A stretch of DNA of 23,547 nucleotides from positions 1-23,547 of the forward strand of contig CABVAP010000024.1 in NCBI GenBank assembly GCA_902496345.1. The letters are read 5' to 3'. Each line of letters starts with the position of its first letter. Within the stretch, counting starts at the first letter, position 1. Origin of the DNA: an uncultured Eubacteriales bacterium. GTDB taxonomy: Bacteria > Bacillota > Clostridia > Lachnospirales > CAG-274. The position numbers were made by a program, and so were the translations under genes. The notes below the pieces were generated by a model that saw only the letters and a program-made list of their open reading frames with translations, did no database searches and had not been told where the DNA came from. Of this stretch, positions 1 through 7,033 are shown in pieces.

Positions 1-87
1 AAGATTTGTAATGAATTGAAATGTGATGTTTCCGATATTATGGAATTTGTGCCGGACGAAGAAAAAGTAACTGGTACAGAAAAATAG
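1..87 (+). CDS. C-terminal end of a small XRE/Cro-type HTH regulator (partial)
   Basis: An open frame enters from the left edge and ends at the TAG at 85-87, giving 28 residues that include CNELKCDVSDIMEFVPDEE. This matches the last helix and tail of the small (about 70 residue) Cro/C1-type repressors of Firmicutes, where an LxCDVSDIxE-like segment follows the recognition helix. Such small regulators often sit just in front of type I restriction genes and act as controller proteins. Here the gene lies 80 bp ahead of hsdM on the same strand, so control of the hsd operon is a reasonable inference. The HTH itself lies outside the window, so the family call rests on the tail alone. Confidence 0.6.
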   Translation, partial: KICNELKCDVSDIMEFVPDEEKVTGTEK

Positions 88-131
88 TGTCCGTTTTTTT
101 GACACCAAATAATTTAATATGAAACTATGCT

Positions 132-148
132 GGGAATGGTATATTCCC
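132..148. promoter_or_regulatory. Perfect dyad in front of hsdM, candidate operator
   Basis: GGGAAT (132-137) and ATTCCC (143-148) form a perfect 6-bp inverted repeat around a 5-bp centre, 6 bp before the hsdM Shine-Dalgarno. A TTGACA hexamer lies upstream at 99-104, but no convincing -10 lies at the right distance. The small XRE regulator ending at 87 is a candidate ligand by position only. The same dyad could instead be a short hairpin in the leader. Confidence 0.35.
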
Positions 149-167
149 GTGATTGGAGGATAAAGCA

Positions 168-2270
168 ATGGCTAACAAACAAGTAATTGATGCAATGTGG
201 GATGATTCCCCAGTCGATGTATCTACAGAAGTGAATTTTATCTGGTCTATCGCAAACAAGCTGCGTGGTACCTACCAAAGTGATAAGTACAAAGATGTTA
301 TTATTCCGATGGTTATTATCCGTCGTTTTGAGTGTGCGCTGGCGCCGACAAAGCAGAAGGTAGTTGAGCAGTTCAAGGCAAATCCGAACTATCCTGTTAA
401 AGCCATGTATCGTATTTCTGGCTTCCAGTTCTACAATACCAGTGAATTTGACCTCGCAGAGCTTGTTAATGACGCAGACCATCTTGCTGCAAATTTCAAA
501 GCATACCTGCAGAGCTTTTCACCTAATGTTCAGGAGATTATCGTATCTGCTGAAAAGGGTCTGGATTTCTATAAGCAGATTGATAAGATGGATAAGAACA
601 ATCGCCTGCTTAGCGTTGTAAAGGCTTTCTCTGAGTTAGACCTTAATCCGCGTACAATTGATAATGTAAAGATGGGATACATTTTTGAGGATTTAATTCG
701 TAGATTTTCTGAAAATGCTGAAGCTGGTGACCACTACACAGGTCGTGACATTATCAAGCTTATGGTAAATATCCTTCTTGCTGAAGGCTGCGATGATATT
801 TTTGATGACGGAAAAGTTATAACTGTATTAGACCAGGCATGTGGTACTGGTGGTATGCTTTCTACAAGCTATAACTTCATCAAAAGATATAATCCTACAG
901 CTGATGTGCGCCTTTTTGGTCAGGAAATCAATCCGGAGTCTTATGCAATCTGTCTTGCAGAGATGATGATTAAAGGACAGAACGCAGAAAATATCTGCTA
1001 TCAGGATACTATGAAGGCAGACTGCTTCAAAGATACTAAGATGCGTTTTGTCATTGAAAATCCTCCATTTGGTACTCCTTGGGGTGGTAAAGATGCAGCA
1101 GAGGGTGTCGAAGATGCTGTAAACGACGAGTATAAGAAAGGATTTGATGGTCGATGGGGCGCAGGTCTTCCGGGTTCTGGTGATATGCAGATGCTTTTCC
1201 TTCAGTCTGCTATTGACAAGATGGATGATAACGTAGGTAGAGCAGCGATTATTGAGAATGGCAGTCCTCTTTTTGCTGGAGGTACAGCTTCTGGTGAGAG
1301 TCAAATAAGAAAGTGGATGCTTGAAAATGACTTAATAGAGGCAATTATTGCGCTTCCTACTGACCTTTTTTACAATACTGGAATTGCTACTTATATTTGG
1401 GTTCTTTCAAAAAACAAATGCACAGAACGTAAAGGAAAGATTCAGCTGATTGACGCTTCATCATTTTATCATAAATTGCGTAAAGCACTCGGAGATAAGA
1501 AAAATGAGATTCTTGCAGAAGACAGAAAGACCATAACAGAGCTATATTCTAAATTCGAAGAAAATGAATACTGCAAGATTTATAAAAATGAGGAATTTAT
1601 ATATCGTGAATATGCAGTGATGCAGCCATTACAGCGTAGTTATGCGATTACTCCTGAGCATATCGAACATATGCTTGTGGCAGGGTCGCTTTCAGGTCTC
1701 TATGATGAAGGAAAAGTTACCGAGCTTGAAAATGCGGAGGAATTGACAGGAAAAGAACAAAAGAAACTTGAAGATTACCAGAATAATAAACCTGTTTTTG
1801 ATGCTATTGTATCAACGCTTAATACTTCGATTTCTGACCAAATTTGGCCTGAGCCAACTCCGTTTATTGCAGAGCTTACAAAAGTGCTTGCAGGTGTAGT
1901 TGTAGATAAAAAGTTGATTGAAAAAATAGCAGATGGTCTTTCTGTTATGGATAAGAGTGCAGTAGTCCAAACTGATAGAAAAGGAAACATTATTTATGAT
2001 AAGAGCACCAAGGATACTGAATTTGTGAAGATAGCTGAAAATATCGATGATTATATGGCTCGTGAAGTTTGGCCGCACATACCAGATGCAAAAGCATTTT
2101 TTGAGGAAGACCTCGGAAAGAAGAAACCAGTAATTAAAACTGGTGCAGAAATACCTTTTACAAGATACTTTTATAAGTATCAGCAGCCCGCTACAACAAC
2201 TGAATTAGAGGATACTTTTAATAAGCTTGAAGATGCGGTTACAGAACGCATCAAGAATTTATTTGATTAG
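168..2270 (+). CDS. hsdM: Type I restriction-modification DNA methyltransferase subunit HsdM
   Basis: N6-adenine methyltransferase subunit of a type I R-M enzyme; with HsdS it methylates the host target and with HsdR it forms the restriction complex. The N-terminal helical HsdM domain is seen around residues 15-160 (NFIWSIANKLRGTY and IIPMVIIRRFE). The SAM-binding motif DQACGTGGM is at about 222-230 and the catalytic motif NPPF at 298-301. The length of 700 residues is at the long end for the family. I start at ATG 168, not at the in-frame TTG at 153, because GGAGG (155-159) stands 8 bases ahead of ATG 168 and would lie inside the longer frame. hsdS follows after 11 bp. No frameshift is seen and all key motifs are intact. 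Confidence 0.96.
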   Translation: MANKQVIDAMWDDSPVDVSTEVNFIWSIANKLRGTYQSDKYKDVIIPMVIIRRFECALAPTKQKVVEQFKANPNYPVKAMYRISGFQFYNTSEFDLAELVNDADHLAANFKAYLQSFSPNVQEIIVSAEKGLDFYKQIDKMDKNNRLLSVVKAFSELDLNPRTIDNVKMGYIFEDLIRRFSENAEAGDHYTGRDIIKLMVNILLAEGCDDIFDDGKVITVLDQACGTGGMLSTSYNFIKRYNPTADVRLFGQEINPESYAICLAEMMIKGQNAENICYQDTMKADCFKDTKMRFVIENPPFGTPWGGKDAAEGVEDAVNDEYKKGFDGRWGAGLPGSGDMQMLFLQSAIDKMDDNVGRAAIIENGSPLFAGGTASGESQIRKWMLENDLIEAIIALPTDLFYNTGIATYIWVLSKNKCTERKGKIQLIDASSFYHKLRKALGDKKNEILAEDRKTITELYSKFEENEYCKIYKNEEFIYREYAVMQPLQRSYAITPEHIEHMLVAGSLSGLYDEGKVTELENAEELTGKEQKKLEDYQNNKPVFDAIVSTLNTSISDQIWPEPTPFIAELTKVLAGVVVDKKLIEKIADGLSVMDKSAVVQTDRKGNIIYDKSTKDTEFVKIAENIDDYMAREVWPHIPDAKAFFEEDLGKKKPVIKTGAEIPFTRYFYKYQQPATTTELEDTFNKLEDAVTERIKNLFD

Positions 2271-2281
2271 GTGGTGGCGCT

Positions 2282-3574
2282 ATGTATGAGAATCAAACAT
2301 TAAAATGGACAGCAGTATTGCCAGAAGGCTGGTCGGCCGTACCTTTAAAATATATTCTTGAGAACAACTCAATGAAGGTTGGCCCATTTGGTAGTCAATT
2401 GTCAGGAAACGATTTTAAAGATGAAGGCTATTGGGTTTATAACCAACGTACTGTAGTTGATGAAAACTTCGAGGATAATACAGTATTTATCGATGAGGAA
2501 AAATTTAATGCTATGAAAGGATTCCAAGTCGCTGCAGGTGATATTTTGATAACTACCAGAGGAACAATTGGTCGTATATGTAAAATTCCCGATAAATTCT
2601 ATCAAGGCATTATTCACCCTTGTATTATAAAATTCAGATTGTCTGAAGATAGATTGTTATTTTCATTGCTGAAACACGTTTTTAATAATTCGAATATTGT
2701 AAAAGACCAACTGTTATTCATGAGCAATGCAACAACAATAGATGTTGTGTATAGTGGAACGTTGAAAAATATTGTCATTCCAATACCACCAATGCACAAA
2801 CAGAAAGAGATCGCTGATTTCTTAGATGAGAAATGTTTTGAAATAGAATCCATGATAATGGACATTCAAAATCAGATTGACTCTCTTGAACAGTATAAAC
2901 GTTCAGTGATAACAGAATCTGTTACAAAAGGCTTGCATCAGAATGTTCAGTATAAAGACAGCTGTATACAGTGGATTGGAGATATGCCTGAACATTGGGA
3001 ATGTATTCGAGGAAAGTATGTTTTGAAATATCTTCAAAAACCAGTAAGAGATGATGATGGTGTTATTACATGCTTTCGAGACGGTGAAGTTACACTTCGT
3101 AGTAATCGACGCGAAGATGGATTCACCATGTCAGATAAAGAAATTGGCTATCAGGGTATCGACGTTGGAGATTTAGTTGTACATGGAATGGATGGATTCG
3201 CAGGTGCGATAGGCATTTCAGATTCGAGAGGAAAAGCATCACCTGTACTAAATGTGCTGGATACTGCTCAAAATAAGAAGTATATAATGTACTATCTTCG
3301 AAGTATGGCATATAGTGATGTCTTTGTTGCACTGGCAACGGGGATTCGAGTGCGTTCGTGTGATTTAAGATGGAACAAGCTCGCTGAATTACCATATCCA
3401 ATTCCGCCTATTGATGAGCAAAATGAGATAGTTGCGTATATCGATAGCGTGCTTGAAAGGACTAATGCGGTTATGGCAGATAAAAAAGCACAACTTGATG
3501 TTTTAGATAATTATAAAAAATCCTTGGTTTTTGAATATATAACCGGTAAAAAGGAGGTGCCAATTAATGGATGA
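2282..3574 (+). CDS. hsdS: Type I restriction-modification specificity subunit HsdS
   Basis: DNA-recognition subunit that fixes the bipartite target of the R-M complex. It has 430 residues in the usual two-fold layout. A first target recognition domain begins at LPEGWSAVPLKYILE (about 14-28), and a conserved helical spacer starts at IPPMHKQKEIADFLDEK (about 163-180). A second recognition domain begins near IQWIGDMPEHWE (about 229-240), and a C-terminal repeat of the spacer is IPPIDEQNEIVAYIDSVLE (about 377-395). Both halves are complete, so the subunit should recognise two half-sites. The start lies 11 bp after hsdM, behind a GGTGG ribosome binding site. The stop overlaps the hsdR start by 8 bp, which indicates translational coupling. 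The actual target sequence cannot be read from the protein. Confidence 0.95.
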   Translation: MYENQTLKWTAVLPEGWSAVPLKYILENNSMKVGPFGSQLSGNDFKDEGYWVYNQRTVVDENFEDNTVFIDEEKFNAMKGFQVAAGDILITTRGTIGRICKIPDKFYQGIIHPCIIKFRLSEDRLLFSLLKHVFNNSNIVKDQLLFMSNATTIDVVYSGTLKNIVIPIPPMHKQKEIADFLDEKCFEIESMIMDIQNQIDSLEQYKRSVITESVTKGLHQNVQYKDSCIQWIGDMPEHWECIRGKYVLKYLQKPVRDDDGVITCFRDGEVTLRSNRREDGFTMSDKEIGYQGIDVGDLVVHGMDGFAGAIGISDSRGKASPVLNVLDTAQNKKYIMYYLRSMAYSDVFVALATGIRVRSCDLRWNKLAELPYPIPPIDEQNEIVAYIDSVLERTNAVMADKKAQLDVLDNYKKSLVFEYITGKKEVPING

Positions 3575-6500
3575 GAAAATATCGATTGATACAATCGATT
3601 TTGAAGAATCTCAGCATGCAGCAAATTCTGCAAAAAGAGTAGCAGCCTACTGTGATAGGCTTATTAACCATGCATCCATTGTATCGGAAAAAGAGTATCA
3701 GAAGTTCCTTCTTGAGAGGTTGGAAAAGGATAACGGATATATCATTCGTAAAGCCAGCAATTTTGACCGATATTTCGCTGTTGACCGCGAGATGCTATTT
3801 AAGTTCTTGAATGATACACAGCCAGAAGCAATGGAATATCTCAGAAAGATTTATAAGGCTGATTTGGAAGAGACCATAGTTAGCTTTATTAACGCTGAGA
3901 CGACTAAAGCTCGTGGCAGCCTGATTGAAGTATTGAAGCACGGTATTGAGCTTTCAAATCAGAAGCTTGAATTGATGTATACCAAGCCTGCGACAACCTT
4001 CAATCCGGATTTGACAAAGAAATATGGTCAGAACATTTTCTCTGTTATGGAAGAGGTATGGGCCAGCGATAAAGAACGTGTGGATGTTGTTATCTTTCTG
4101 AATGGACTTGCCATTATGTCATTTGAGCTAAAGTGCAATGCAGCAGGCCAGTCATATCAGGATGCAATTTATCAGTTCCGTACAGACAGAAATCCAAAAA
4201 CAAGATTATTCATGTTTAAGGCGGGAACACTTGTAAACTTTGCGATGGACTTAGAGGAAGTATACATGACCACCAAACTCGATGGAGATGCTACATTCTT
4301 CCTTCCATTTAATATGGGTAACGGTGAAGGTGTGACTGCTGGCGCCGGTAATCCCATATTTGAGGACAAATATAGTGTGTCATACATGTGGGAAGATATT
4401 CTTACCAAGGACACGGTACTCTACCTGATTAGCAAGTTTATCTTTATTGAAGTAAAAGAGAAAGTTGATGAGCAGACCGGAAAAGTTAAGCGTTCAGAAA
4501 ACCTCATTTTCCCTCGATACCATCAGCTGGATGTAATCAGAAAAACATTAGCAGATGTAAGAGAGAATGGAACAGCACAGAATTATTTAATTCAGCATAG
4601 TGCCGGTTCCGGAAAAACAAATTCTATAGCTTGGCTTGCTCATAGACTCACTTCTCTTCATGATGCAAACAATAAAATAATTTTTAATAACGTTATCATC
4701 GTGACCGATAGAGTAGTTGTTGACCGCCAGCTCCAGAAGGCCATCATGGGTATGGAACATAAAGCTGGTCTCATCAGAGTAATGGATGATAAATGCAACT
4801 CTGCTGATTTAGCGATTGCATTGAACGGAAATACTAAAATCATAGCTACAACAATTCAGAAGTTCCCATATATCGTGGATAGTGTGGCCGGATTAAAAGA
4901 AAAGCGATTTGCTGTTATTATCGATGAGGCTCATTCCTCTACAGCAGGTAAAGATATGGCTGCAGTTACTATGGCTTTGGGCTCTGGTGAAGAAGTGGAT
5001 GCTGATGTTGAAGATATGATTTCAAGTGAAATTAAGCGAAATGGTAAGCAGGCAAATGTATCAATGTTTGCATTTACAGCAACACCGAAGCCTACAACAA
5101 TTCAGCTCTTTGGAAGACTGAATACAAAGGGACAGAGAGAGGCATTTCATGTTTACTCAATGAAGCAGGCTATCGAAGAAGGATTTATTCTTGATGTGCT
5201 TCAGAATTATACAGAGTATTCTACTTTCTATCAGATTAACAAAGAAATCGAGGACGACCCTCGATGCAAGACCAATGAAGCAAAGAGACAAATTGCTCGA
5301 TTTATAGAACTTCATGATACCAATATTGCGCAGAGAGTAGAGGTTATTGTTGAGCATTTCAGAACTTCTGTTATGCAGGAACTTGGTGGTCAGGCGAAAG
5401 CAATGGTTATCACTGCTTCTCGTCAGGGAGCAGTCAAATATCGTCAGGCTTTCGAAGACTATATTGCTAAGAAGGGCTATGATGGAATTCATGCTCTTGT
5501 TGCATTCTCGGGGAAGGTAAAACTTCCAGATGATGAATGTGAATATACAGAAGCTTCAATGAATGGATTTCCTGAAGACCGCTTAACAAAAGAATTTGAT
5601 ACAGATGCCTATCAAGTGCTTTTGGTTGCAAATAAATATCAGACTGGATTTGACCAGCCGAAGCTTTGTGCTATGTATGTGCTTAAGAAGCTGAAAGGCG
5701 TAAATGCAGTTCAGACTTTATCACGTTTGAACCGTATCTGTGCACCATATGACAAGAAAACATTTGTATTGGACTTTGTGAATACATATGAAGATATAAA
5801 GGCCGCGTTTGCACCTTACTACACAACGACATTGCTTTCCAATTCAGTTACGCCAAGTGCGGTATATGATTTGGAAGCTAAGATTGATGCATATGCAATT
5901 CTTGACCCAGTTGATATCGAAGCAGCAAATGATATTCTGTATTCGCAGAAAGTTACTGGTAAGCAGAAGCAGAGATTGACATTCTTCCTTCAAAAGAGCA
6001 AGAAGTTATTGGAACGTTTTGAATATGAAGAACAGCGTAATTGCATCGCGATTATGAGAAGTTTTGTACGATTCTACGAGTTTCTTCTTCAGGTTTCAAG
6101 CTTTGAGGATACTGACCTTCATAAGAAGTACAACTATATCGCCTATTTGCTTGCGTATATTAATATCAAACATCCCGGTGGGGGGTTTAACCTTGACGGA
6201 AAGATTAAAGCTACAAACTTTGTGCAGAAGAAGGGTGAAGAGCACACAAAGCCTAACCTTGTTGCAAGTCCGGTTATGAAACTTCCTACAGCAGAACATT
6301 TCGGTTTGACTGAGGATAAAGAAAAACGACTGTCCGAAATCATTGATGAAATCAACAGTCGCACTGGCAAGAACTATGATAACGATGTCGTTGTAAAGGC
6401 TATGCTTCAGATTAGAGATATTCTGATGAAGTCAGATAAGCTCAAGACCAGTGCAAAGAATAATACACAAAAAGATTTTGAATTCTCTTATTTTGATGAT

Positions 6501-6638
6501 ATTGATGATGCCTTGATTGAAGGATTATCCCAGAATCAGGACTTCTTCTCACTCTTATTGTCAAATGATGAAATGAAGCATCAGGTGCTTGGTATTTTCT
6601 CTGATGAAATATACAAGAGCCTGCGTGATGCGAAGTAA
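3567..6638 (+). CDS. hsdR: Type I restriction endonuclease/translocase subunit HsdR
   Basis: Motor and nuclease subunit of the type I complex; it translocates DNA with ATP and cuts unmodified DNA away from the site. The 1023 residues show a PD-(D/E)xK nuclease core (D173 in VDVVIF, E187 and K189 in FELKC), a Walker A motif SAGSGKT (345-351), a DEAH box (453-456), a motif III FTATPKPT and a motif VI QTLSRLNR of superfamily 2 helicases. The C-terminal helical region that contacts HsdM/HsdS is present. The start ATG has a strong AAGGAGG (3550-3556) inside the end of hsdS. No internal stop is seen, so the enzyme looks active. The gene that followed it is broken. Confidence 0.96.
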   Translation: MDEKISIDTIDFEESQHAANSAKRVAAYCDRLINHASIVSEKEYQKFLLERLEKDNGYIIRKASNFDRYFAVDREMLFKFLNDTQPEAMEYLRKIYKADLEETIVSFINAETTKARGSLIEVLKHGIELSNQKLELMYTKPATTFNPDLTKKYGQNIFSVMEEVWASDKERVDVVIFLNGLAIMSFELKCNAAGQSYQDAIYQFRTDRNPKTRLFMFKAGTLVNFAMDLEEVYMTTKLDGDATFFLPFNMGNGEGVTAGAGNPIFEDKYSVSYMWEDILTKDTVLYLISKFIFIEVKEKVDEQTGKVKRSENLIFPRYHQLDVIRKTLADVRENGTAQNYLIQHSAGSGKTNSIAWLAHRLTSLHDANNKIIFNNVIIVTDRVVVDRQLQKAIMGMEHKAGLIRVMDDKCNSADLAIALNGNTKIIATTIQKFPYIVDSVAGLKEKRFAVIIDEAHSSTAGKDMAAVTMALGSGEEVDADVEDMISSEIKRNGKQANVSMFAFTATPKPTTIQLFGRLNTKGQREAFHVYSMKQAIEEGFILDVLQNYTEYSTFYQINKEIEDDPRCKTNEAKRQIARFIELHDTNIAQRVEVIVEHFRTSVMQELGGQAKAMVITASRQGAVKYRQAFEDYIAKKGYDGIHALVAFSGKVKLPDDECEYTEASMNGFPEDRLTKEFDTDAYQVLLVANKYQTGFDQPKLCAMYVLKKLKGVNAVQTLSRLNRICAPYDKKTFVLDFVNTYEDIKAAFAPYYTTTLLSNSVTPSAVYDLEAKIDAYAILDPVDIEAANDILYSQKVTGKQKQRLTFFLQKSKKLLERFEYEEQRNCIAIMRSFVRFYEFLLQVSSFEDTDLHKKYNYIAYLLAYINIKHPGGGFNLDGKIKATNFVQKKGEEHTKPNLVASPVMKLPTAEHFGLTEDKEKRLSEIIDEINSRTGKNYDNDVVVKAMLQIRDILMKSDKLKTSAKNNTQKDFEFSYFDDIDDALIEGLSQNQDFFSLLLSNDEMKHQVLGIFSDEIYKSLRDAK

Positions 6639-6652
6639 GGCGGTGAATTATT

Positions 6653-6739
6653 ATGTTTGATAAATTTCGATTAAAGGCTGCACTTGTTGAATATAAGAAG
6701 CGATTTGTTCAGACGCAGTGTACCCAACGGAATGGATAA
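6653..6739 (+). pseudogene. Truncated start of a downstream gene, possibly McrB-like
   Basis: ATG at 6653 lies 14 bp after the hsdR stop behind a GGCGGTGA-like ribosome binding site. It opens a 28-codon frame starting MFDKFRLKAALVEYKKRFV. From memory this resembles the N-terminus of long McrB-like AAA+ restriction proteins of Clostridia, where a TQW..EKYKWEAV segment would follow. Here the likeness stops at TQ, near base 6718, and the frame ends nine codons later. I read this as the 5' stub of a gene whose rest was lost by deletion or insertion. The family call is from recollection and could be wrong; the truncation is better supported than the name. Confidence 0.5.
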
Positions 6740-6800
6740 TAAAACCAAAACTAAAAGATAGACAAAATATTGTATAAATACATAAAGATAGGAAAAGTCA

Positions 6801-6829
6801 TTGACAGAAAAAGATTAAAAATATATAAA
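6801..6829 (+). promoter_or_regulatory. Orphan sigma-A-like promoter
   Basis: TTGACA (6801-6806), a 17-bp spacer and TATAAA (6824-6829) match the consensus at 11 of 12 positions. No plus-strand gene follows; the next element is the terminator at 6980-7013. Transcription from here would give an RNA of about 180 nt, or interfere with the end of the convergent GGDEF-EAL transcript. The region is so AT-rich that a chance match is possible. Confidence 0.4.
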
Positions 6830-6883
6830 GAATATCTTAACAAATCACTAATCAATTTTATAAAATCTATTTATAAGTTTATT

Positions 6884-6905
6884 TAAGGCAACACTAATTA
6901 AATGA
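6884..6905 (+). repeat. Relic of a repeat end related to 9390-9442
   Basis: This 22-bp stretch, starting TAAGGCAACACTAATT, matches the left arm of the hairpin at 9390 in about 17 of 22 positions. Its AAGGCAACAC core, with the TTTATTT before it, also resembles the ends of the MITE-like element at 20692-20856. I take it as a degenerate solo end of a small mobile repeat. The evidence is similarity by eye only. Confidence 0.35.
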
Positions 6906-6969
6906 CATTGATAAAAACAAGCTTCTTCCCTACTCGCCCGATTATGTCAGCATTTTATAAACATTTCCA

Positions 6970-7013
6970 TAAAAAAATAGACCTTCTATGATAACCTAAA
7001 ATCATAGAAAGCC
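6970..7013 (-). terminator. Rho-independent terminator of the GGDEF-EAL gene, bidirectional
   Basis: Arms at 6980-6992 (GACCTTCTATGAT) and 7001-7013 pair at about 11 of 13 positions around an 8-nt loop. On the minus strand the stem is followed by A then seven T (6971-6977 complement). On the plus strand it is followed by TTATTTTTATG, so it could also stop transcripts from 6801. It lies about 20 bp past the stop of the GGDEF-EAL gene. Confidence 0.75.
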
Positions 7014-7033
7014 TTATTTTTATGTAAAAGTGT

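Larger units (their letters stand above)
6740..7033. other. AT-rich gap between the restriction operon and the GGDEF-EAL gene
   Basis: There is no gene of convincing length. Just before it, in a frame offset from the stub, 6721-6777 encode a short run with sequence YPTEWIIKPKLKDRQNIV and a stop, which may be the tail of a lost gene. A sigma-A-like promoter lies at 6801-6829, a repeat relic at 6884-6905 and a bidirectional terminator at 6970-7013. Nothing else stands out in this extremely A-rich stretch. Confidence 0.5.

Noticed and set aside
153..167. TTG start for hsdM
   Set aside because: It overlaps the GGAGG that serves ATG 168.
2282..3574. Phase-variable hsdS system
   Set aside because: Only one hsdS is present and no recombinase, second specificity cassette or inverted repeat pair was seen beside it.
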